48,171 nucleotides of DNA from an uncultured Porphyromonadaceae bacterium (GCA_947176605.1 CAMWRH010000016.1:1-48171); one strand, 5' to 3'. Numbered from the stretch's first letter, positions 8,330 through 17,191 are shown. Notes: a model not told the origin generated them from the letters alone. A program made the numbers and translations.

Positions 8330-11300
8330 ATGCACACCGTCGACGACAATCTTCTCAGCACGCTCTATCTGAAAGACACAGCCTTTCAGAACCTCATGCA
8401 GAAGCGTATATTCAACGTCCTGCTTATCGCCACCCCCTACGATGCCTTCATGATGGAGGAAGACGGGCGAGTCGACGAGCAGGTATACTTCGAGTACGTA
8501 TCACTTAACCTCTCATCCCCCCCGCGCTTCACGAAGGTAGCCACCTACGCCGAGGCACGCCGGCAGCTCGAAGAGAAGGATTTCGACCTTATCATTGCCA
8601 TGCCCGGCGTCGACATCAGCGAGACATTCCGCGAAGCCCGCCAGTTTGACGCCCTGTATCCCGACATACCCTTCGTGGTGCTCACGCCATTCTCAAAGGA
8701 GGTGCGCCGGCGCATAGCCAACGAAGACCTGCGCGGAGTAGACTACGTATTCTCATGGCTCGGCAACGTCGACCTCATACTCGCCATCATCAAGCTCATA
8801 GAAGACCGCATGAACGCCGAAGCCGACATTGTAGATGTCGGAGTGCAGTGCATCCTGCTGGTCGAAGACTCCATCCGCTTCTACTCCTCCATACTCCCCA
8901 CCCTCTACAAATACCTGCTCAAGCAGAGCGTCAAATTCTCGAAAGAGGCGCTCAACGCCCACGAGCAGATGCTCCGTATGCGCGGCCGCCCCAAGGTGCT
9001 GCTCGCACGCGACTACAACGAAGCCTGCGCCCTCTTCGAGCGCTACGGCCACAATATGCTCGGCGTGATCTCCGATGTGCGCTTCCCCCGCGACGGGGTG
9101 AAAGACCCGGGAGCAGGGTTCCGCTTCGCCCGGTTCGTGCATGAACGCGACCCCTACATGCCCGTCATAATCGAAAGCCAGGAGAGCGTCAACGCCATCG
9201 AGGCCGAACGCGAAGGGCTCGTATTCCTCGACAAAAACTCAAAGACACTCCCCCTTGACCTGCGTCATGCCGTAAGCCGCTACTTCGGATTCGGCGACTT
9301 CGTGGTGCGCGACCTCAAGGACGGCCACGAACTCCTGCGTATCTCCACCCTCAAGGAGATGCAGCGCTCCGTAGGAGAAATCCCCGACCAGGAACTTTTC
9401 GGCCTCTGCGCCTCCAACGAGGTGAGCCGATGGTTCTCCTCACGCGCCCTCTTCCCCATAGCCGAGGCCATACGCAGCTACCGCTTCAACAGCATGGACG
9501 AGGCCGATGCCGTGCGCAAGCTCATACTGGAATGCATCGTGAAATACCGCCGCATGAAAAACCGTGGTGTGGTGGCCATATTCCAGGCCGACCGCTTCGA
9601 CCGCTACAGCAACTTCGCCCGCATCGGCGAGGGTTCGCTCGGTGGCAAAGGGCGCGGCCTGGCATTCATCGACCAGATCATCAAGCGCCATCCCGTATGC
9701 GAAGATTACCAGGGGGTGGAAATCACCATACCGCGCACCGTAGTGCTCTGCACCGACATCTTCGACGACTTCATGGAGAGCAACAATCTCTATCCTATAG
9801 CCCTCTCCGATGCCTCCGACGAAGAGATACTCCACGCATTCCTCGCCGCCTCGCTCCCGCAGGAACTGATCGATAATTTCCTGGCTCTGTTCGAGGTAGT
9901 CGACCGTCCGTTGGCCGTCCGCTCCTCCTCACTGCTCGAAGACTCGCATTATCAGCCCTTCGCCGGGATATATTCCACCTATATGATCCCCTTCCTCTCC
10001 GACCGCACCGAGCGGCTGCGACTGCTATGCGATGCGGTGAAGAGCGTATATGCCTCGGTATTCTTCGCCGACTCAAAGGCCTATATGAACGCCACGAGCA
10101 ACGTCATCGACCAGGAGAAGATGGCCGTCATACTGCAGGAAGTGGTGGGAGAGGATCATCAGGGGCTCTACTATCCCGGATTCTCCGGCGTAGGGCGCTC
10201 GCTCAATTACTACCCCATCAACGATGAGGTGGCCGAGGACGGTGTGGCCGAAGTGGCCGTAGGCCTTGGCAAATACATCGTCGACGGCGGCATGGCCCTG
10301 CGCTTCTCACCGAAGCATCCCGGCAAGGTGCTCCAGACATCGACCCTGCAGCTCGCCCTGCGCGACACGCAGACACGCCTATATGCCCTCCCGTCGGACG
10401 GTGGGGAATGCCGCGACTTCAGTACTGACGATTCGTTCAATATCGTGAAAGTCAACGTCGGAGATGCCGCCCGCACCGGCGCGTTGCGGTACCTCGTATC
10501 GACGTTCGACATCAACAACGGCGTGCTTCGCGATACCGATGCCGGTACCGGCCGCAAGGTGGTCACCTTCGCCAATGTGCTCAATCACGGCGTGTTCCCG
10601 CTGGCACAGATCGTAGACTTCATGCTCTCCACCGGGCAGTATGAGATGGGGCGCCCCGTAGAGATAGAATTCGCGGGCAATATCAGCCCTGATGCCATGC
10701 GCTCCAAGCGGAAGGGTACTGTCTACTGGCTTCAGATCCGCCCCATAGTCGACAAAAAGGAAATGCTCGACGACTCGCTGCTCGATGTGGCCGATGCCGA
10801 CCTGATACTGCGCAGCGACACCGCGCTCGGGCACGGTATTATGGACGGCGTGCGTCATATAGTATATGTAAAGCCGGATACGTTTGACTCCACGCGCAAC
10901 GTGGCTACGGCGGCAGAGGTAGACCGCATCAACCGCGACATGGTGGAGCGTAATCTTCCGTATATCCTTATCGGTCCCGGCCGCTGGGGATCATCCGATT
11001 CAGCCCTTGGCATACCTGTGAAGTGGCCCCAGATAGCCGGAGCGCGACTGATTGTGGAGTCGGCTCTGCCGGGCTACCGGATAGAGCCTTCGCAGGGCAC
11101 CCATTTCTTCCAGAACCTTACATCCTTCGGGGTGGGATACTTCACGATCGACCAGCCCGGAGGCTCGGGTATGATCGATATGGAGTGGCTGGAGTCGATG
11201 CCGGCGGTATACGAGTCGGAGTCGCTGCGCATCGTGGCTTTCGACGAGCCGTTGGCCATCGCCATCAACGGTCGCAAATCGAAGGGTATAGTCGTAAAGC

Positions 11301-11359
11301 CGGGGGTGGCACGCGTGGAGGATGATGCCGATACCGGAATGAATATCGAGGAACCCTGA
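8330..11359 (+). CDS. Receiver-domain / PEP synthase-like (PPDK_N) fusion protein
   Basis: A 1009-aa protein. Residues of about 20-330 hold two receiver-like modules; the second is clear, with ILLVEDS near 178 and VISDVRFP giving a candidate phosphoacceptor Asp. Residues of about 425-920 are a pyruvate/phosphate dikinase N-terminal-like ATP-grasp domain: EGSLGGKGRGL near 432, PLAVRSSSLLEDS near 528, and ILIGPGRWGSSD near 880. The swivelling phosphohistidine domain (a TSHAAI-type motif) and the TIM-barrel PEP domain of true PEP synthases are absent. It is therefore unlikely to complete the PEP synthase reaction alone; it may bind ATP/PEP or regulate. It is cotranscribed with a coiled-coil gene whose ATG overlaps its stop by one base. 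Full-length homologues of this type occur in Bacteroidetes and are usually annotated only by domain. Confidence 0.82.
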   Translation: MHTVDDNLLSTLYLKDTAFQNLMQKRIFNVLLIATPYDAFMMEEDGRVDEQVYFEYVSLNLSSPPRFTKVATYAEARRQLEEKDFDLIIAMPGVDISETFREARQFDALYPDIPFVVLTPFSKEVRRRIANEDLRGVDYVFSWLGNVDLILAIIKLIEDRMNAEADIVDVGVQCILLVEDSIRFYSSILPTLYKYLLKQSVKFSKEALNAHEQMLRMRGRPKVLLARDYNEACALFERYGHNMLGVISDVRFPRDGVKDPGAGFRFARFVHERDPYMPVIIESQESVNAIEAEREGLVFLDKNSKTLPLDLRHAVSRYFGFGDFVVRDLKDGHELLRISTLKEMQRSVGEIPDQELFGLCASNEVSRWFSSRALFPIAEAIRSYRFNSMDEADAVRKLILECIVKYRRMKNRGVVAIFQADRFDRYSNFARIGEGSLGGKGRGLAFIDQIIKRHPVCEDYQGVEITIPRTVVLCTDIFDDFMESNNLYPIALSDASDEEILHAFLAASLPQELIDNFLALFEVVDRPLAVRSSSLLEDSHYQPFAGIYSTYMIPFLSDRTERLRLLCDAVKSVYASVFFADSKAYMNATSNVIDQEKMAVILQEVVGEDHQGLYYPGFSGVGRSLNYYPINDEVAEDGVAEVAVGLGKYIVDGGMALRFSPKHPGKVLQTSTLQLALRDTQTRLYALPSDGGECRDFSTDDSFNIVKVNVGDAARTGALRYLVSTFDINNGVLRDTDAGTGRKVVTFANVLNHGVFPLAQIVDFMLSTGQYEMGRPVEIEFAGNISPDAMRSKRKGTVYWLQIRPIVDKKEMLDDSLLDVADADLILRSDTALGHGIMDGVRHIVYVKPDTFDSTRNVATAAEVDRINRDMVERNLPYILIGPGRWGSSDSALGIPVKWPQIAGARLIVESALPGYRIEPSQGTHFFQNLTSFGVGYFTIDQPGGSGMIDMEWLESMPAVYESESLRIVAFDEPLAIAINGRKSKGIVVKPGVARVEDDADTGMNIEEP

Positions 11360-11937
11360 TGACCGTAGAATCCACATTGACCCTGTGGCTGCATCCATTC
11401 CGCAGCTGGCGCGAACTCTCGGGGCTGCGCAAGGAATGCGACTCGCTGCGCACACGTGCCGAAAGGCTTGAGAAGCGGCTCGACGACGAGGAGTCGGCAC
11501 TGGCGGAAAGCCGGCGTGTGCAGAATCAGCTTCAGCAGCTCCGTACTAATCTTGAAGAGGATATCGACGAACTGCGGCGCGTAAATACCGAGCAGGCCAA
11601 GCGGCTTACCGAGTGGGAAGCCGCAAGTGCGGAGATGGAGCGTGTGGCATCGCAGCTGGAAAAAATGGTGAATCTGCGGGAGCAGATGAACCGTATGCGC
11701 ACCGAATATGAGGAGCGCATAGCCCGGCTGGAGCGTCAGCTATGGTCGTCGCGGCAGGGTGGCCTGCAGTATGCCCGGCGTGAGGACGGCATACCCGATC
11801 CTTCCGAATCCGAACTCCTTGAGCCGGGGGAATCCCCGTTTGCGCCGCCGTTGCCTATACGCATGGCCCCCGACCGCCCGAAGATCACTCCGGCTACCGA
11901 TGATACCGACTGGCTCCTCTCCTTAGGCGACCTCTGA
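11359..11937 (+). CDS. Coiled-coil protein, unknown function
   Basis: A 192-aa protein. Residues of about 20-125 are a long heptad-rich, Glu/Arg/Leu-rich helix (SLRTRAERLEKRLDDEE and similar), predicting a coiled coil. The C-terminal third is Pro-rich and ends with TDDTDWLLSLGDL, an acidic/hydrophobic tail of the kind that binds partners. There is no signal peptide or membrane segment. The start codon overlaps the stop of the receiver/PEP-synthase-like gene (TGATG), which implies translational coupling and a shared complex or process. I do not recognise a named family. Confidence 0.75.
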   Translation: MTVESTLTLWLHPFRSWRELSGLRKECDSLRTRAERLEKRLDDEESALAESRRVQNQLQQLRTNLEEDIDELRRVNTEQAKRLTEWEAASAEMERVASQLEKMVNLREQMNRMRTEYEERIARLERQLWSSRQGGLQYARREDGIPDPSESELLEPGESPFAPPLPIRMAPDRPKITPATDDTDWLLSLGDL

Positions 11938-12165
11938 GGCTTCTTTACGGCAGAGGAGGTGTGGAAAGGGGGGCGGAAATGTGTGAATGTGGATTAAATA
12001 CGGGTGTATGATGAACAAATCCCCGCATTCGTGTGTTAATAAATGTAAGTGGGTGCAAATTTTGATAATACGCACCTGTGCCTTGACTCCGGATTATGCG
12101 TAAGACGCGGGTCGGGCGGGTAGCTGACATGATATTATGTGCAGCCAACTTTAACATTTACAGTC

Positions 12166-12627
12166 ATGAAGAAACTTTTACTTTCAACAGTTCTTCTCGG
12201 CGGAGCCGCCCTTTCGGCATCTGCCGTATCCCCTTTCCTCGAGTTTCAGCCTGTAATCGCGGGTGACCACTATACCGCATTCAACATCCAGGGTGGCATC
12301 ACCGGCAAAGTGCATCCCAACATCGCCCTTGGCGTAGGCCTCGGCATCACGGAGGAATGGAACTTCAAGCATGGTCCGCTGATCCCTATCTTCGGTCGTG
12401 CGGAGTTCTCGGGGCGCATCGGTTCGCTCAATCCGTTCTTCTCTTTCGACGTAGGTTATGAAATCAATACCGACAATACCGACTATGGAGCCGTGCTCGT
12501 CAACCCGATGATCGGCCTGAAGTTCGGCAACTGGTACGGCGGTATCGGTTATCTGGCCCACTGTTGGACTCAGTCGGGCAGTGGCTCTACCAGCTGCTTC
12601 AACATGAAGATAGGCTACAACTTCTGA
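12166..12627 (+). CDS. Small outer-membrane beta-barrel-like protein
   Basis: A 153-aa protein starting with a classical signal peptide, MKKLLLSTVLLGGAALSASA; the ATG at 12166 is preferred over the in-frame ATG at 12139, which would add nine residues before it. The mature part alternates short aromatic and glycine-rich strands and ends in an aromatic residue (MKIGYNF), as outer-membrane barrels often do. About eight strands would fit. No family name can be given. The 228-nt gap upstream (11938-12165) shows no convincing consensus promoter. The gene converges on the serpin gene, with two strong hairpins between them. Confidence 0.72.
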   Translation: MKKLLLSTVLLGGAALSASAVSPFLEFQPVIAGDHYTAFNIQGGITGKVHPNIALGVGLGITEEWNFKHGPLIPIFGRAEFSGRIGSLNPFFSFDVGYEINTDNTDYGAVLVNPMIGLKFGNWYGGIGYLAHCWTQSGSGSTSCFNMKIGYNF

Positions 12628-12636
12628 ATCCTCTCC

Positions 12637-12717
12637 CTGCCGGGCCGTCCGTCGGCCCCGGCAGCGCCAAATGAATACCGGCTCCGGACCGTCCCGCAAT
12701 GGGCGTCCGGAGCCGGT
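12637..12717. terminator. Two tandem GC-rich hairpins (bidirectional terminator region)
   Basis: Hairpin one pairs CTGCCGGG (12637-12644) with CCCGGCAG (12657-12664). Hairpin two is a perfect 13-bp stem, ACCGGCTCCGGAC (12677-12689) with its complement at 12705-12717, followed by TCTATT. They lie directly after the small outer-membrane gene and between convergent genes, so they probably terminate rightward transcription and may also stop the leftward serpin transcript. Confidence 0.75.
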
Positions 12718-12722
12718 TCTAT

Positions 12723-12803
12723 TAGGCGTTAGGTGTTAGGCTTTAGGTTTTAGGCCTTAGGTTTTAGGCGTTAGGCTTTAGGTTTTAGGCCTTAGGCTTT
12801 AGG
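12723..12803. repeat. Degenerate TTAGG-type tandem array
   Basis: About ten head-to-tail units of TTAGG plus two to three variable bases (TTAGGCG, TTAGGTG, TTAGGCTT, TTAGGTTT). The unit length alternates between 7 and 8 nt. It fills the space beyond the hairpins between two convergent genes and encodes nothing plausible. A related array lies near 16.9-17.1 kb. Confidence 0.8.
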
Positions 12804-12898
12804 AGGAGATGGGGCGGGAGTGTAATATTGAGGAGATGCTGCATGATACGGGTGCCCGTTGGGGCAGTGTTATTGGGGAAATTAAGGGTGAAACCTGA

Positions 12899-14131
12899 TT
12901 AGAGTTTGGTAATGACTCCGTTTACAAGTGTGGCGCCAATATGCGGGGCGCTGATACTGAAGATGAACGGACGATCGTAGGTAAGAATCAGATCCGGAGG
13001 GAGCGCACCATCAATCCCTGTGCCAGTGGCGGCTGCTACTGTGGAGCCATCCTTATCAATGGATATGCTTACACTTTGACGCATATCTGTAAGAAATGCA
13101 GGAGTGTGGGTCATCCTGCTGAAATCTGCTGATTCCGACGACCATAACGTTTCCAATCCCAAGCGGCTCAGTATCGGGGTGAGTGATACTGTGGTATTGA
13201 TGTCAAATTGCGGTAGGCGTAGCATTATCTTCGGGTGATTCCCTTCTGAGGTAAATTCCGCATCTTCTCCATTTTCAAGTATGGACAAAATATCTTCTAC
13301 CGTTTTGTTCTCAGCCGGAAGCCACGCGGTAAATATGAACGATGCATTTCCGAAGGGTATCTGTACTGCCTGATATTCACCTTCCTTTTCGGCATAGGCG
13401 TAACATTCGGTATTCTCCATAAATGGAGTGGCCGTGCGAGTGTTGTCAATGTTCCGGAAAGTCTGCACCTGCGGCGAGCAGTCGTGGAATCTGTCAGTCC
13501 AAGGCGCGTTGAAATAAAGGGTATTGGCTGCGAAGAAATGCCATCCTTCAGGCACTTGGGTCAGAAACTCCGGAATCCTGGAGTGGGTAGCATCGCTTAT
13601 CCAGTTGTTGATGTGGAGTTGCCCATTCGGTGAGTTAAGGTCGATAGTGAATGATGCTGCCTCAAAGTCAGAGCTGATTGCACTTATAAAGTCCTGTTGG
13701 GGTTCAGTATCGTTATCAAACCATATGGCATTCCGTATGTCGACGGTAGCGTTGTTGTCAGTTCCTCTGGATATAGCGTTGATGGTAGAAAGTACGCTAT
13801 TGATTTCCTCAGTGGAATCTGTATTGAAGAAACTGAGCATTTCAGCAAGAGAAGTATTGTCGGCTCCATTGGCCAGCATACCGGTCAGAGTATGGGCGCT
13901 TAGAGGGGATATGGCGAACTTACCGGGGTCGGAGTTCTCGACACTCATTCGAAGCATTGCGAGTCCATTCTTGTCCATCCGGTCAAGAATCGCACGGCTT
14001 TTGGCCTGCCATATGACATGCGTCGGACCGAGAGGACCGGGATCCGGCTCCTCATTTTCCGTACAGGATACCATTATCATCAAAAGTATGATAGCTCCTG
14101 ATGTGAAAATCTTAGAACACGATTTAATCAT
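12899..14131 (-). CDS. Serpin-family lipoprotein (protease inhibitor)
   Basis: A 410-aa protein with a lipoprotein signal (ILLMIMVSC, lipidated Cys23) and a full serpin fold. FAISPLSAHTLTGMLANGA is the helix B serpin landmark and FFAANTLYFNAPWTDRF the breach/shutter region. The hinge reads KDGSTVAAATG (about residues 360-370): Gly at P15, Ser at P14 and Ala at P11-P9, the pattern of inhibitory serpins. Counting from the hinge puts P1-P1' near Ala376-Leu377, which would suit an elastase-like or papain-like protease; this may be off by one or two residues. It begins 8 bp after the C10 peptidase stop, so the two are almost certainly one operon. The protein is probably anchored in the outer membrane. 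Whether it inhibits its neighbour is inference. Confidence 0.92.
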   Translation of the reverse strand: MIKSCSKIFTSGAIILLMIMVSCTENEEPDPGPLGPTHVIWQAKSRAILDRMDKNGLAMLRMSVENSDPGKFAISPLSAHTLTGMLANGADNTSLAEMLSFFNTDSTEEINSVLSTINAISRGTDNNATVDIRNAIWFDNDTEPQQDFISAISSDFEAASFTIDLNSPNGQLHINNWISDATHSRIPEFLTQVPEGWHFFAANTLYFNAPWTDRFHDCSPQVQTFRNIDNTRTATPFMENTECYAYAEKEGEYQAVQIPFGNASFIFTAWLPAENKTVEDILSILENGEDAEFTSEGNHPKIMLRLPQFDINTTVSLTPILSRLGLETLWSSESADFSRMTHTPAFLTDMRQSVSISIDKDGSTVAAATGTGIDGALPPDLILTYDRPFIFSISAPHIGATLVNGVITKL

Positions 14132-14139
14132 ATGTAGTA

Positions 14140-15366
14140 TTATCTTTGGATTGTAAAATATTGGACGTCTTTGGAGAATCCATTAAATGTATCATCAAGA
14201 AAGTAACCATCGCTTGAACCGTTCCAACCCCAGTTGTAATGGTTGTATACAATTTCTGATCTGACAACGGAAACTTCTTCCCACATCAAATGATATTTCT
14301 TCTTTCGTAAAGTTGTAACAGTTGTGATTGTCGCCTTATAGCCGTCTGCAATCCATCCATGGCCTTGATCTTCATCGTTGGTTCCTCGAACATAAATAAT
14401 ACAATTATCTCCGAGATTGTTCATTATGAACGATTTGTAATAGTTGTTTATTTGCCCGACATTGAACCCGATTCCTTCCATCGCTGTCCTGGCATCGTTA
14501 GTATATGTAGAGGTGCTGCTTTTGTTATAACTACTTTTTGCTCGCTGACCAAGCTCCCTCATGAGTAATGCTATCGTCTCATGGGTAGATGACGCGCAGC
14601 ATGTCAGACTGGTACTCCATCCACTCTTATGATTTATAAGAGCGTTCCAATTAAGAGTAAGGTTGGCGTTACTTTTATGAGTTAGATTTAATGATGTCGG
14701 ATATTGGAAATAAGTCATGGCTTGAGCGCAAGCTGTATTAGCACATCCTGTAATGGAGTTTGTGCAGAACTTCCCATAGAGTCCGGTCTGACCCCATTGG
14801 ACTTTTATGCGTGGCTCAACAGCGCGTTCGCTATTGGTAGTCTCGGTTTTATATTCCCATTGTTCTGCTTCAATTGGAGGTTCAAATGCCGGAGATGCAG
14901 ATGCAATGGGAGCATTGACCGCATAGCTTTCAGCTGTCTCCAAAAAGAACTTTATGCCATTATTGATAATGGAATCTGTGGTAGTGATGTTCCCTTGTGC
15001 GGTGACAGCAAGAATTGGCTTTTCTATACGGCGATGGCTAATGATAGCGTATCCCTGATTGTTTGCATAGTTTACCACATAGAGGGTAGTATCATTGTTT
15101 GAACGAGTCCCATCCGTAGTAAGGGCGACATATGGAAACGTTGTATCAACAGCACGTAAATTGAATGTGCGTGTCTCAGTGTCAGACGCAAGTAGTGATG
15201 ATGCGTTTATAGCCATTGAGATGGCTTCATCAATACTGATGTAGTCGCTTTGGGTAGGAACGGATTTTTCTGAAGAAATCGGTTCAGGCATTTCATCAGA
15301 ACAACTCTGAGATGCCATTATAATAAGGAATAACAGCAGTGTGGTTAGATTCTTGAAATGAGTCAT
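14140..15366 (-). CDS. C10 (streptopain-like) cysteine peptidase, probable lipoprotein
   Basis: A 408-aa preproenzyme. Residues 1-22 form an export signal ending in SQSC, a loose lipobox. Residues of about 40-150 resemble the Spi/C10 propeptide (LYVVNYANNQGYAIIS). The catalytic Cys is Cys208 in TGCANTACAQAM and the catalytic His is His336 in QGHGWIADGY; NHYNWGWNG further on is the conserved Trp region. C10 peptidases, such as SpeB and the Bacteroides fragilis Bfp enzymes, cleave host and bacterial proteins after removal of the propeptide. The gene has a consensus promoter 37 nt upstream and leads the operon with the serpin. It is more AT-rich than the core genes nearby. Confidence 0.92.
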   Translation of the reverse strand: MTHFKNLTTLLLFLIIMASQSCSDEMPEPISSEKSVPTQSDYISIDEAISMAINASSLLASDTETRTFNLRAVDTTFPYVALTTDGTRSNNDTTLYVVNYANNQGYAIISHRRIEKPILAVTAQGNITTTDSIINNGIKFFLETAESYAVNAPIASASPAFEPPIEAEQWEYKTETTNSERAVEPRIKVQWGQTGLYGKFCTNSITGCANTACAQAMTYFQYPTSLNLTHKSNANLTLNWNALINHKSGWSTSLTCCASSTHETIALLMRELGQRAKSSYNKSSTSTYTNDARTAMEGIGFNVGQINNYYKSFIMNNLGDNCIIYVRGTNDEDQGHGWIADGYKATITTVTTLRKKKYHLMWEEVSVVRSEIVYNHYNWGWNGSSDGYFLDDTFNGFSKDVQYFTIQR

Positions 15367-15402
15367 GATTCAAATGTTGATATGGTTATAGTGAGATGGC
15401 TG

Positions 15403-15434
15403 CAAAGTTATAAAATAAATTTTAAAAAAACAAA
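15403..15434 (-). promoter_or_regulatory. Consensus promoter for the C10 peptidase-serpin operon
   Basis: On the minus strand, TTTG (15434-15431), 20 nt, then TAACTTTG (15410-15403): a full match to the Bacteroides -33/-7 consensus. The leader to the ATG at 15366 would be about 30 nt. Confidence 0.85.
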
Positions 15435-15680
15435 TTTTAGATATTTTTTTAGATGTTTTTAGATGTAAAGGTAAGTGGTATTGGTTGGATGGTGGATGAC
15501 AATCTTAATAAGCTCCTTTGAATAACCTTGTATAATATTTTATCGATATTGTGATGGAGGTACGTGTCAGTGTATCAGAATATGTAGTGCGAGATGCGAG
15601 ATGTGTGCGCGATGGATGGGTGATGTTTTGATATGGCGGATGTTAAGGGTAGCTTTCTTTGCTGTACTATATGTAAGTGG

Positions 15681-15726
15681 CTTGCTGTCAGTGACTCCGG
15701 ATAGACGCGAACTCACTGACAGCAAG
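15681..15726 (-). terminator. 14-bp hairpin terminator after galK
   Basis: CTTGCTGTCAGTGA (15681-15694) pairs perfectly with the arm at 15713-15726 across an 18-nt loop. It lies just beyond the galK stop at 15750 on the minus strand. The rest of the gap between the C10 promoter and here (15435-15680) shows nothing I recognise. Confidence 0.75.
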
Positions 15727-15749
15727 GAGAAATCCATTTGGGGGGAATG

Positions 15750-16892
15750 TCAGTCGAGGCGGCGGGCTCCGTCGGAGATTACGACGGGGTAGATGGCCGG
15801 ACGATGGCCGTAGCGCTCCTCGAAGCGCCCGGTGGCTGTGGCGATGAAGCGGTCGCGGAGGTCGCGGCGCACAAGGTTGATCGTGCAGCCTCCGAAACCG
15901 CCCCCCATGATGCGCGAACCGCTTACACCGCACTGGCGGGCCAGGTCGACGAGGAAATCAAGTTCGTCGCAGCTTACTTCATAGTCTTCCGACAGTCCGC
16001 GATGGGTGGCATACATCCTGCGCCCCACTTCCTCGTAGTCGCCGCGCTGCAGCGCCTCACCGACGGCAAGCACACGCTCCTTCTCCCCGATTACGTAGCG
16101 GGCACGGCGGTAGTCCTCGTCCGAGATGTCGCTGCGGATGCCGTCGAGCATCTCCATCGTGGCATCGCGCAGCGTGTCGAGTCCCAGACGTGCGGCCACA
16201 CGTTCGCACGACTCGCGCCGACGGTTGTAGGGGGAATCGGCAAGTTCGTGTTTCACCCGCGAGTCAATCAGCACCAGTTCATAATCCTTCGGATCGAAGG
16301 GGAAGTATTCATACTCCATCGAGCGGCAGTCGAGCCGTATCAGTTGGCCGCGGCGCCCCATGACGGAGGCGAACTGATCCATTATCCCGCAATTTACACC
16401 GCAATAGTTATGCTCCGTGGCCTGTCCGATAAGGGCCAGGCGGAAGCCTTCGATAGTGTTGGAGTTGAAGAGGTCGTTGAGGGCAAAGGCGAAGCAGGAT
16501 TCCAGGGCGGCCGATGAACTGAGACCGGCTCCCAGAGGCACATTCCCCGCAAACACGGCGTCAAACCCCTTGACCTTCCCTCCGGCCTTGATGATCTCGC
16601 GGCATACGCCAAACACGTAGCGGGCCCACGGCTGCGCCGGGAGATCTTTCTCCTCAAGGCCGAACGAAGTCTCCTCACCGAGGTCCATGGCCACGACATT
16701 GACGCGGTCAGTGCCGTTGGGAGCGATGTCGGCCATGATTACCTTGTCGATGGCTCCCGGGAATACGAACCCGCCGTTGTAGTCGGTATGTTCGCCAATA
16801 AGATTGATGCGTCCGGCTGATGCGTAGAAGGTGCCGGGATGACCGAAGCGCTCGGTGAAGCGTCGGCCGAGTTCACTTTTCAGAGTAGTCAT
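15750..16892 (-). CDS. galK: Galactokinase
   Basis: A 380-aa GHMP kinase with the galactokinase signature GRINLIGEHTDYNGG (residues 28-41), the phosphate-binding loop VPLGAGLSSSAAL (118-130) and the C-terminal GSRIMGGGFGGCTI motif. It phosphorylates galactose at C1 with ATP, the first committed step of the Leloir pathway, in the cytoplasm. Length is normal. galM and a sugar transporter, frequent galK neighbours in Bacteroidales, are absent here; galK stands alone between repeat arrays and a terminator. Its upstream region is occupied by a TTAGG-type array, and I found no consensus promoter there. Confidence 0.97.
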   Translation of the reverse strand: MTTLKSELGRRFTERFGHPGTFYASAGRINLIGEHTDYNGGFVFPGAIDKVIMADIAPNGTDRVNVVAMDLGEETSFGLEEKDLPAQPWARYVFGVCREIIKAGGKVKGFDAVFAGNVPLGAGLSSSAALESCFAFALNDLFNSNTIEGFRLALIGQATEHNYCGVNCGIMDQFASVMGRRGQLIRLDCRSMEYEYFPFDPKDYELVLIDSRVKHELADSPYNRRRESCERVAARLGLDTLRDATMEMLDGIRSDISDEDYRRARYVIGEKERVLAVGEALQRGDYEEVGRRMYATHRGLSEDYEVSCDELDFLVDLARQCGVSGSRIMGGGFGGCTINLVRRDLRDRFIATATGRFEERYGHRPAIYPVVISDGARRLD

Positions 16893-16904
16893 GGGAATTA
16901 GGCT

Positions 16905-16965
16905 TTATTAGATTAGGCTTTAGGTTTTAGGCTTTAGGAATTAGGAATTAGGAGGGAGGAATTAG
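16905..16965. repeat. TTAGG-type degenerate array upstream of galK
   Basis: Repeated TTAGGCTT, TTAGGTTT and TTAGGAA units on the plus strand, beginning about a dozen bases upstream of the galK start. GGTCGCGACC, a 10-bp palindrome, follows at 16978-16987. The array occupies the position where a galK promoter would be expected. Confidence 0.75.
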
Positions 16966-17039
16966 GAATTCCGTAGGGTCGCGACCGCCACGGGAAGAAT
17001 TAGGTGTCTGGGCTTTAGGTGTTTAGTACGTGAGGAACG

Positions 17040-17132
17040 CCTCACATCTGACGCCTCACGCCTCACATCTAACATCTAATACCTAACACCTCACACCTAA
17101 CGCCTCACATCTAACACCTAACGCCTCACACC
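17040..17132. repeat. CACACCTAACGCCT-type degenerate array (inverse orientation)
   Basis: About ten units of 9-10 nt built from CTCACATCT, CTAACACCT, CTCACGCCT and CTAACGCCT. Read on the minus strand these are TTAGGTG and GTGAGGCG, so it is a C-rich counterpart of the array at 16905-16965 in opposite orientation. A 60-aa open frame across it (minus strand) repeats RCEALGV and is an artefact of the array. Confidence 0.75.
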
Positions 17133-17162
17133 TACCATCTGTAACACCGGAAGGGGGCGGCT

Positions 17163-17191
17163 GGTTGTGCGGGCGCGTCGGCCGCACAACC
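17163..17191 (-). terminator. 10-bp hairpin after the TonB-dependent receptor gene
   Basis: GGTTGTGCGG (17163-17172) pairs perfectly with CCGCACAACC (17182-17191) across a 9-nt loop, about 90 nt past the receptor stop codon on the minus strand. It probably ends the receptor transcript. Confidence 0.6.

Noticed and set aside
8330-11359. Complete PEP synthase (ppsA)
   Set aside because: The phosphohistidine and PEP-binding barrel domains are absent.
12723-12803. CRISPR array or telomere repeat
   Set aside because: Units are 7-8 nt with no spacers of constant length and no cas genes; the core resembles a telomere unit only by chance in a circular-genome lineage.
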